A DNA stretch of 64,000 nt from Hyphomicrobiales bacterium (GTDB lineage: Bacteria > Pseudomonadota > Alphaproteobacteria > Rhizobiales > Xanthobacteraceae), in assembly GCA_003169835.1 (NCBI GenBank), contig PNAI01000023.1:1-64000 (forward strand). Direction: 5' to 3'. The position numbers and the translations under genes were made by a program. This document shows positions 57,854-64,000 of this stretch, one piece after another. The notes beneath the pieces were generated by a model. That model did no database searches, was not told the DNA's origin, and saw only the letters and a program-made list of their open reading frames with translations. The first letter of the stretch is position 1; each line of letters begins with the position of its first letter.

Positions 57854-59617
57854 TCAGCGTCCCGACCCATTCAGCTTGAGTTTCTCGCCGGTCTCTTCGG
57901 AAATGACTTCGGAATGGCCGGGATCGCCGTCGGGCACCGGCACGCCGCGCAGCAGCAGGAATTTCACCGAATGCGCGCCGTGGAGTTCGGCGGGGAAACG
58001 TATTTTCTGTTTGATCAGAAATTCGCCGCCCTTCTCCTCAAGCTTGCCTGCCTGCACGAGCTGCAAAAGACCGGCCTGCTGGGGGAGCACTTCGTAGCGC
58101 TCGACCGGCAAGCTCGCGACCACGCGTCGCGGATCGATCTCGACCACGCCGCCGGGACTGAAGCGCCTAAGCTCGTTCGCAAGGTTGCTCGGGCCGGTCT
58201 GTACGATGACGTTGCTGGTATCGCCTTGGATTTTGAGCGAGCCGGATTGTTTCAGGATGATCAGCTGGCCCTGGTTTGAGTCTCGCGTCGTTTCGATGCG
58301 GCCGGATGGGAACGCGACATCGGCAAGCCCGTAGCGCGCGGCGATGACCGAGACTTCCTTACCGGCTTCGCGTTTGACTGTGGCCGCCGCGATCGCAGCC
58401 TGGCTCGATGGCGTCTCGGTGAAATAATTGATGCACTTCGACTGTCCGAGAAACGTGATCTTTTCCGCCGCGACGCCGGTCGCGCCGACCAGAGGCTTCT
58501 CGTTGGAAGAGCTTCTCCCCGAGCCGGTCATGACCGAGGTCAATACCAGCCGCTCGATGCGTTCGGTCGCACCATAAAAGCGCCAGATGGTCGGGCGGAA
58601 CGAGACCAGCACCAGATAGAGCGGTTCGTTGCCAGGTTCGATCGTGACATTGCCGACGCCGACGGTGACATCCTGGAAACCGATGGTGGCGCTGGAAATA
58701 GCCTCGACCTGATAGGCGCCGAACAGCACGACCTTGGCGGCATCTGATGCCTTCGGCATGACACAAGCCTCGCGCGCCTCGGTTTCTTTCTGCACGCGGG
58801 TCTCTTCCGCTTCGCGGCGTTTCTGCTCGCGTTCCGCGCGCGCAAGCTCGGCCTTGCGGCGCGACTGTTCCTCCGGCTGATCGGGGCGCGAGCGGTAGGC
58901 CTTTAGCTCTTCGGCGGAAATTTTCCCGTCGCCATCGGTATCGACGGTGCGGAAGAGCGCCTCGGCGGCGGGCTCGATGTCGGCGAGCGTCACCGCGGTT
59001 TTGCCTTCGGGCGCGAGCTTGAGCAGCTGCTGGACGTTGCCGGAAATGCCAGTCATGCCGCGCGTAAATTCGGGACGGGTTTGGGCGAAGCTCATAACCT
59101 CGGCGTAGGTGATGCGGCCATCCTTGTCGGTGTCCGCGGCCATGAGCTTGCTGACCTCGGCCTCGATCGGATCTTCTCCGGTTGGATTAGTCGTGCTGGT
59201 CGGCACGTTCATGCGCCGCTCATAGCGCAACATGCGGCGCAACTCGTCCGCCGTCACCGCGCCGTCGCCGTCGAGATCGGCGCGCATGATCATCAACGTG
59301 AGCATGGTGCGAACGCTTGCGGCACCCATGGCGGCATGGATATCCGCGTCGGCCGCATCGACCACGCCGTTCATGTCGGCGTCGGCCTGGCGAAACTCGC
59401 TTTGAAATTGTTGCAGATAACGATCGAGCGTCACCCCAGCATGAAGCCGCTGCTGAAGATATTGAGTTGCCGGCGGCAGCGGCGGTACGGGCGGCGTTGG
59501 CGGGCTCTGTGCTCCGCCCAAGGTCGAGAACATGAGCAGCAGAAGAATGCTTGCGGCAAAGGTGGCCGGTTTAGGCGAAATGTTTTTCGACGAACTTATG
59601 TTGGACCGACGCAGCAT
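57854..59617 (-). CDS. Exported EF-hand protein
   Basis: The 587-residue protein has a signal peptide (KPATFAASILLLLMFSTLGGAQS) and four EF-hand-like loops: DADMNGVVDAADAD, DLDGDGAVTADELR, DTDKDGRITYAEV and DTDGDGKISAEELK, all with the D-x-D-x-D/N-G spacing that binds calcium. A Lys/Glu-rich segment (SRRKAELARAEREQKRREAEE) and a ~300-residue beta-rich C-terminal domain of unrecognised type follow, with KITFLGQSKCINYFTETPSSQAA as a landmark. Function unknown. Confidence 0.8.
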   Translation of the reverse strand: MLRRSNISSSKNISPKPATFAASILLLLMFSTLGGAQSPPTPPVPPLPPATQYLQQRLHAGVTLDRYLQQFQSEFRQADADMNGVVDAADADIHAAMGAASVRTMLTLMIMRADLDGDGAVTADELRRMLRYERRMNVPTSTTNPTGEDPIEAEVSKLMAADTDKDGRITYAEVMSFAQTRPEFTRGMTGISGNVQQLLKLAPEGKTAVTLADIEPAAEALFRTVDTDGDGKISAEELKAYRSRPDQPEEQSRRKAELARAEREQKRREAEETRVQKETEAREACVMPKASDAAKVVLFGAYQVEAISSATIGFQDVTVGVGNVTIEPGNEPLYLVLVSFRPTIWRFYGATERIERLVLTSVMTGSGRSSSNEKPLVGATGVAAEKITFLGQSKCINYFTETPSSQAAIAAATVKREAGKEVSVIAARYGLADVAFPSGRIETTRDSNQGQLIILKQSGSLKIQGDTSNVIVQTGPSNLANELRRFSPGGVVEIDPRRVVASLPVERYEVLPQQAGLLQLVQAGKLEEKGGEFLIKQKIRFPAELHGAHSVKFLLLRGVPVPDGDPGHSEVISEETGEKLKLNGSGR

Positions 59618-59754
59618 GCGCGCAATTCTCCTTCGGACGGCGGATCATCACCGCACCGGCTTGGAAAACGGTTAGCGCGGGCGCGTCATTGCCGTTTGGG
59701 TAAACAGGCGCTCAACGACATTGGTAAAATTGAGGATGGCCGTGAGAGTTCGCC

Positions 59755-60885
59755 TCAACCGCGCTTCGTCGCGGCGTGCGCCAAGACTTTGCGCATGACG
59801 CTCGGCAGCGCTTCGCCCGCGACGTCAGCGCGCGCAACCCAGCGCATGCCGTCGGGCGCGGGGGTGCGTTCGGCCACGCGCGCCGCATAGGTCACGAGCT
59901 CGAGCGGAAAATGCGTAAAGGTGTGGGTCACCACACCGGAAATCCGGTGCCAGACAATTCTTTTGGTTCTTTTAGCGCTCGGCGAGAGCTTGGGTGCGGA
60001 TTTGAGCGCGGATTTCTCATCAAAATCTTTCGTCCATGCGCTGGTCGGGACTTCGGTCATGCCGCCAAGCAAGCCTTTGGGCGGGCGCGTGCGCAGGAGC
60101 ATCGCACCGTCCGCGCGAGTGACGACAAAGGCTGCGCCGCGGCGCAGTTGTCCTTCGGCCTTGGGAAGTTTACGCGGGAATGTTTCCGCATCTCCGCGCG
60201 CGCGCGCGGTACAATCGCCGCTCCAGGGACAGGACGCGCACGACGGATTCCTGGGCGTGCAGATGGTTGCGCCGAGATCCATCAGCGCTTGGGCGAAATC
60301 GCCGGAGCGGTGCGGCGGCAAAAGAGTTTCGGCGCGTTGTTTTATCCGTGGCTTTGCGGCCGGCAATTGCTGTTCGATCGCGAACAGCCGCGTGAGCACG
60401 CGCTCGACATTGCCGTCGATCGCGACCGCGCGCCGATCGAATGCGATCGCCGCGATCGCCGCCGCGGTGTAGGGCCCGATGCCGGGCAGCGTGCGCAGTT
60501 CTTCTTCGGTTGTGGGAAAGCGGCCGACGTGGCGTTCGGCGACGACTTTGGCGCAGGCATGAAGATTGCGCGCGCGCGCGTAGTAGCCGAGCCCGGCCCA
60601 GATCTTGAGCACGTCGTCGAGCGGTGCGTGCGCAAGGCTTCTTACGTTTGGCCAGCGCGCGAGAAATCGCGCGTAGTAAGGCGCCACCGCCTTGACCGTG
60701 GTCTGCTGCAACATGATCTCGGAGAGCCATACGCGATAAGGCTCCGGCCGCTCGCCGCCCACTGCGCGCCACGGCAGATCGCGCCGATGACGGTCGTACC
60801 AGGCGAGCAGCGCAAAAGGATCCGGCGCCGACGCTTCGTTAGCGTCGATTGGCTTTTTTTGCGCGGTTGATCCTGCAGGCCTCAT
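59755..60885 (-). CDS. mutY: A/G-specific adenine glycosylase
   Basis: The 376-residue MutY removes adenine mispaired with 8-oxoguanine. The catalytic Glu is in VWLSEIMLQQTTVKAV, the HhH region in LRTLPGIGPYTAAAIAAIAFD with Asp in VAIDGNVERVL, and the 4Fe-4S cysteines in CTPRNPSCASCPWSGDC. The C-terminal Nudix-like 8-oxoG recognition domain follows (RGAAFVVTRADGAMLL). It lies 10 bases downstream of the RidA gene. Confidence 0.95.
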   Translation of the reverse strand: MRPAGSTAQKKPIDANEASAPDPFALLAWYDRHRRDLPWRAVGGERPEPYRVWLSEIMLQQTTVKAVAPYYARFLARWPNVRSLAHAPLDDVLKIWAGLGYYARARNLHACAKVVAERHVGRFPTTEEELRTLPGIGPYTAAAIAAIAFDRRAVAIDGNVERVLTRLFAIEQQLPAAKPRIKQRAETLLPPHRSGDFAQALMDLGATICTPRNPSCASCPWSGDCTARARGDAETFPRKLPKAEGQLRRGAAFVVTRADGAMLLRTRPPKGLLGGMTEVPTSAWTKDFDEKSALKSAPKLSPSAKRTKRIVWHRISGVVTHTFTHFPLELVTYAARVAERTPAPDGMRWVARADVAGEALPSVMRKVLAHAATKRG

Positions 60886-60895
60886 GGAAAAGCGC

Positions 60896-61246
60896 TCAGC
60901 GCGCCGCCGTGACTTGAATCTCGATCATCTTGGCCGGCGATTGGAGCCTTGCCTCGATGCAGGCGCGCGCCGGAGTTTGGCCCGCGACGACCCAGGCGTC
61001 CCACACTTTATTGAATTCGTCGACCGTGCGGATGTCTTGCAGCCAGATCGTGGCCTGCACCAGCTTGGTCTTGTCGGTGCCGCCCTGCTTGAGCAGGTGG
61101 TCGATCTTGTCGAGAATTTCCCGGGTTTGCTCAGCCACGCTCTTGCCGACCGTGGCATCCGCGGTGAGCCCCGCCAGATAGACCGTATCGCCATGCACCA
61201 CGGCCCGGCTCATGCGCGGGCCGTTTTCGAAACGCTGGATTGTCAT
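60896..61246 (-). CDS. RidA family protein
   Basis: The 116-residue protein has SRAVVHGDTVYLAGLTADATVGKSVAEQT and ACIEARLQSPAKMIEIQVTA. The conserved Arg of the enamine/imine deaminase site appears to be replaced (ARACIEARL retains one Arg), so it may be a Rid2-7 subgroup member. RidA proteins hydrolyse reactive enamines released by PLP enzymes. It is divergent from the DUF721 gene. Confidence 0.88.
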   Translation of the reverse strand: MTIQRFENGPRMSRAVVHGDTVYLAGLTADATVGKSVAEQTREILDKIDHLLKQGGTDKTKLVQATIWLQDIRTVDEFNKVWDAWVVAGQTPARACIEARLQSPAKMIEIQVTAAR

Positions 61247-61314
61247 TGTCGATCTCCATCAGGAGGAGCCGCTATTTTCTCGCGACGGCTCCTGCTAACC
61301 TCATCCCAAACGAT

Positions 61315-61803
61315 GTGACAGAGACGCCCGCCGTGAACAAGCCCCGCCCCGCCCGTATGCTTGCCGATGTGGCCAGAGGCTTTTTGGCCGAGAGCTTTGC
61401 CAAGCAGGGTTTTACGGCCACCGAGATCGTGACGCGCTGGCGCGAAATTGCGGGACCGGAGATCGCGGCGCATAGCGAACCGCTCAAAATCCGTTGGCAT
61501 CGCACGCCCGATGGCGAACCGGCGGAGCCTGCAACGCTGGTGCTGCGCGTCGAGGGGCCGGCGGCGATCGAGATTCAACACCTCTCGAATGTGATCATCG
61601 AGCGGGTCAACCGTTTCTTTGGCTGGCAAGCGGTCGGGCAGATTGCTTTGCGCCAGGCGCCGCTGACGCGGCGCGAGCGGCCGGCACGGCGACAAACCGA
61701 CACGGCGGAGGCCGCGCGAATCGCGAATACGCTTAACGAGATTGCGGACTTGGATTTGCGGCTTGCGCTCGGACGGCTCGGCGCCGCCATCAAACAGGGC
61801 TGA
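61315..61803 (+). CDS. DUF721/DciA-like protein
   Basis: About 162 residues from GTG 61315. ARGFLAESFAKQGFTATEIVTRWREIAGPEIAAHSEPLKIRW and TLVLRVEGPAAIEIQHLSNVIIERVNRFFGW (as separate stretches) match DUF721, whose founding member DciA loads replicative helicase in bacteria lacking DnaC. In Hyphomicrobiales it lies between mutY and a DsbA-like gene, as here. A KH-like RNA/DNA-binding fold is expected. Confidence 0.85.
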   Translation: MTETPAVNKPRPARMLADVARGFLAESFAKQGFTATEIVTRWREIAGPEIAAHSEPLKIRWHRTPDGEPAEPATLVLRVEGPAAIEIQHLSNVIIERVNRFFGWQAVGQIALRQAPLTRRERPARRQTDTAEAARIANTLNEIADLDLRLALGRLGAAIKQG

Positions 61804-61869
61804 AGCTGGAAGTTACCGCCATCGTCGGCACCCCGCGCCATTTTGCCGCCGTGCAGCAACAGCCAACGT

Positions 61870-61879
61870 TAACCGGTTA
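61870..61879. repeat. Short palindrome in the DUF721-TPR gap
   Basis: TAACCGGTTA is a perfect ten-base palindrome in the 61804-62006 gap, within TTAACCGGTTA. It may be part of a regulator site, but such short palindromes are frequent. Confidence 0.25.
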
Positions 61880-62006
61880 TCGGCGTTTTGGTATACCAGC
61901 TTGCACGCGGCCGCTGCGCGGCGGAATTATTCTCAGTGCGGTCGCAAACCGCGACACGCGGTTCGATTTTTGATACGTGTATCCCTAGGGGCGAGCGGCG
62001 AGGCGA

Positions 62007-63038
62007 ATGCACATGCGGAGTCAAATGCGGATTGCGCCCATGATTGCGCCCATGAGCGCGATCGTCTTGGTCATCTTGGCGGTCTTGCCCGGAGCGAGGC
62101 AGGCGACTGCTGAGTCCGTCAAGGAAGCAAAGCAATCGTGCACGGGTAATCCCGACATCGGCTGGAATACCCAGATCAAAAGCTGCACGACCTTGATTCA
62201 ATCGGGTGGCGAGAGCGGACAGAATCTAGCCGTCAGCTACTACAAACGCGGCATCGCTTACTTCAACACGGGCGATTTCGACCGCTCCATCGCGGACAAC
62301 GACCAAGCGCTGCGCATCAATCCGAAGTATGAGGATGCGCTGGTCAACCGCGGTGCCTCTTATGCACGTAAAGGGAATGTCGATCGCGCGATGCAAGACT
62401 ACGACCAGGCGATACGTCTTGATGCGAGGGATCCGATCGCATTCTACAATCGCGGCAAGGCGCGTCTCGACCGGGACCAGAACGACCTCGCCATCCAGGA
62501 CTTCAACGACTCGCTCAAACTCAATCCGAACAACGCCATCGCGCTCAACAATCGCGGCGTCGCCTTTCGCAACAAGGGCGACTACGAGCGCGCCATGCAG
62601 GACTATGATCTGGCGCTCAAGTTGGATGACAAATACAATGCCGCCTTCAACAACCGCTGCTGGGCGCGCGCGTTGTCGGGGCATTTCCAGAATGCGCTGG
62701 CGGATTGCGACACGTCGCTGAGGCTCAAGCCGAACGACGCCACTGCGCTCGACGGCAAGGGTTTCACACTGCTCAAGCTTGGGCAGGCCGAACGCGCCAT
62801 CGTCGAATACAATGCCGCGCTGCAGATCAATCCCAAGCTGGCGAGCGCGCTCTATGGGCGCGGGATATCAAAGTTGCGGAAGGGCGATCGCGCCGGCGGG
62901 AGTGCCGACATCGCGGCGGCACGAAACCTCTCGGGCATCATCGCCGCGGAATTCGGCCGCTACGGCATCTTTGAGGTCGAGCCGAAAAAACCCGCGCCAG
63001 TCGAGTCAAAACGCCCCGGCCATGGCCGTTCGCAATGA
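62007..63038 (+). CDS. Exported TPR protein, 343 aa
   Basis: It starts at ATG 62007 (62013 is also possible). A signal peptide (MIAPMSAIVLVILAVLPGARQATA) precedes SCTGNPDIGWNTQIKSCTTLIQSG with two cysteines, then six TPR units with NRG.AY...GD.DRAI.DYD.AI..DP wording. The C-terminal tail is polar (KKPAPVESKRPGHGRSQ). This is the common alphaproteobacterial exported TPR type also seen in the CHAT protein's C-terminal block; the partner is unknown. Confidence 0.85.
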   Translation: MHMRSQMRIAPMIAPMSAIVLVILAVLPGARQATAESVKEAKQSCTGNPDIGWNTQIKSCTTLIQSGGESGQNLAVSYYKRGIAYFNTGDFDRSIADNDQALRINPKYEDALVNRGASYARKGNVDRAMQDYDQAIRLDARDPIAFYNRGKARLDRDQNDLAIQDFNDSLKLNPNNAIALNNRGVAFRNKGDYERAMQDYDLALKLDDKYNAAFNNRCWARALSGHFQNALADCDTSLRLKPNDATALDGKGFTLLKLGQAERAIVEYNAALQINPKLASALYGRGISKLRKGDRAGGSADIAAARNLSGIIAAEFGRYGIFEVEPKKPAPVESKRPGHGRSQ

Positions 63039-63172
63039 CAAGCCCGTGATTGGTCACGCTTCCTCGTATGATTTCGGTATGGTCTTGGCGAAGCGTCGCG
63101 GCAATGCCACATTCTATGGATTGAAGCTGGTTCGGCGACATCGCATTGGCCCTTAAGGCACGGAGCTTTCAG

Positions 63173-63823
63173 TTGGACAAACGACAATTTCTCATCGCGG
63201 GTGCTACCGTCGTCGTGCTGGCCGGGGCGGGCGGGGTGTGGATGTACCAAAACCGGACCGTCACAGTGCCGAAACGCGGCGGCGATCTTATGACGCCGAG
63301 CCCGCTGGGCGAGCAGGCGATCGGCCAGGCGAGTGCGCCGGTTACGATCATCGAATATGCATCGATGACGTGCCCGCATTGCGCTCACTTCCACGAGACG
63401 ACCTATCCGGAATTGAAGAAGCGCTATATCGACACCGGAAAAGTGCGCTTCATCTTCCGCGAATTCCCGCTCGATTCCGTCGCCGCGACCGCGTTCATGG
63501 TGGCGCGTTGCGCCGACAAGGATAAGTTTTTCCCGCTGATCGAGGCGATGTTCCAGCAACAGAACACCTGGGCCGTAGGGCCGCCGGCCTCACCGCTGCC
63601 GGGACTGCTGAGTATCGCAAAACAGACCGGGATGACGGAGGAGGCCTTCAACGCCTGCCTCAAGAATCAAACGGTGCTCGATGGCATCAAGTGGACGGCC
63701 GACAATGGCAACGACCTCGGCGTCCAATCGACCCCGTCATTCTTCATCAATGGCAAACTCTACGCCGGTGCGCTGACGATCGAGCAGATCGAAAAGGCCG
63801 TGGCGCCCTTCCTCAATAGCTGA
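63173..63823 (+). CDS. DsbA-like thiol oxidoreductase
   Basis: From TTG 63173, preceded by CGGAG, the 216-residue protein has an N-terminal membrane helix or signal (LIAGATVVVLAGAGGVW). The thioredoxin active site is C67-P-H-C70 in ASMTCPHCAHFHETTYPELKKRY, and cis-Pro appears in GVQSTPSFFINGKLY. This matches the DsbA/BdbD group (thioredoxin_4). A TTG at 63146 is also possible. It forms disulfides in exported proteins; an smc gene usually follows, but the window ends first. Confidence 0.88.
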   Translation: MDKRQFLIAGATVVVLAGAGGVWMYQNRTVTVPKRGGDLMTPSPLGEQAIGQASAPVTIIEYASMTCPHCAHFHETTYPELKKRYIDTGKVRFIFREFPLDSVAATAFMVARCADKDKFFPLIEAMFQQQNTWAVGPPASPLPGLLSIAKQTGMTEEAFNACLKNQTVLDGIKWTADNGNDLGVQSTPSFFINGKLYAGALTIEQIEKAVAPFLNS

Positions 63824-63934
63824 CGGCGCGGGATCGGGAGTTCGGCCGCGAAGGCGCGGCGAGCGGCGCCGGCTTGGCTTGGCGAATCAGCAAACGCGCC
63901 GGCGCGCCGGTTTGACCGGGCCTGAGCGATTGCG

Positions 63935-64000
63935 ATGGCAGCAAATTCGGTCGGGACTCGTGTCTTGGAGTGGCTGCCTGCAACGGTGAGCTCGATCTCA
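63935..64000 (+). other. Possible 5' end of a plus-strand gene
   Basis: ATG 63935 opens a frame reading MAANSVGTRVLEWLPATVSS to the window edge. No ribosome site and no recognised family; the preceding 63824-63934 bases show nothing else. Too short to support a firm call. Confidence 0.2.

Overview
The window is about 64 kb of GC-rich DNA. From roughly 2 kb onward it looks like the chromosome of an alphaproteobacterium of the Hyphomicrobiales (Rhizobiales), close to the Bradyrhizobium/Xanthobacter-type families. Supporting signs are a CcrM-type GANTC methylase, a NadQ-type NAD regulator, TIGR02301, DUF3551, DUF6481 and DUF2339 family proteins, a short-Q-loop cydAB oxidase, and gene neighbourhoods such as pyrC-ygfZ-tag, glyQ/glyS-ppdK, ispE-TPR and mutY-DUF721-dsbA. 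I saw no rRNA, tRNA, CRISPR array, prophage or insertion sequence.

The first ~1.9 kb is different. It holds a desaturase fragment, a divergent TetR regulator with a clear operator, and a DinB/maleylpyruvate-isomerase-like gene, all of actinobacterial type. They run into the 3' half of an SRAP (YedK/HMCES) gene whose 5' half looks alphaproteobacterial. This is either horizontal transfer by recombination inside the SRAP gene or a chimeric assembly join.

Layout: 2.3-9.3 kb holds a Nudix protein, a large exported TPR-CHAT (caspase-like) protein with a frameshifted tail, a divergent exported protein with a threefold 17-residue repeat, two small genes and pyrC. The block 9.4-13.2 kb is a tight run of overlapping genes (ygfZ, tag, HD hydrolase, tyrosine phosphatase, nadQ). 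Next come a DUF2339 membrane protein, an acrylyl-CoA-reductase-like MDR enzyme and an MFS transporter. At 19.2-21.2 kb lies nadA-nadC without nadB, with a perfect palindrome in front of nadA that is a good candidate NadQ operator. The 21.9-25.1 kb block is a TAXI-type TRAP transporter, followed by ppdK. At 28.9-32.9 kb glyS and glyQ are split by a double-CDGSH Fe-S gene and a broken DUF559 nuclease-like gene bracketed by inverted hairpin repeats and a G18 tract.

The block 33.2-39.5 kb has a 29-residue membrane peptide gene, an S49 peptidase, an operon pairing an MlaC-like periplasmic protein with a LolD/FtsX-type ABC exporter, a DUF2007-methyltransferase fusion and a polyprenyl-phosphate-type glycosyltransferase. 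Isoprenoid genes (polyprenyl synthase, ispE) flank a DUF6481 gene. A TPR protein carrying an embedded peptidoglycan-binding module, an RTX-like protein, ETF-ubiquinone oxidoreductase, a uracil-DNA glycosylase, cydAB and a GT39-like protein follow. The last 12 kb holds genome-maintenance genes (rnhB, a radical SAM protein, ccrM with three GANTC sites abutting its start codon, mutY, DUF721/DciA), moaB, a YpfJ-type metallopeptidase, an EF-hand protein, a TPR protein and a DsbA-like protein.

The most interesting leads are the NadQ/nadAC operator circuit, the ccrM GANTC cluster, the MlaC-like/LolD-FtsX operon, the DUF559 element between inverted hairpins, the CHAT/tri-repeat pair, and two domain-architecture oddities (PGBD inside a TPR protein, and DUF2007 fused to an N6-adenine-type methyltransferase).
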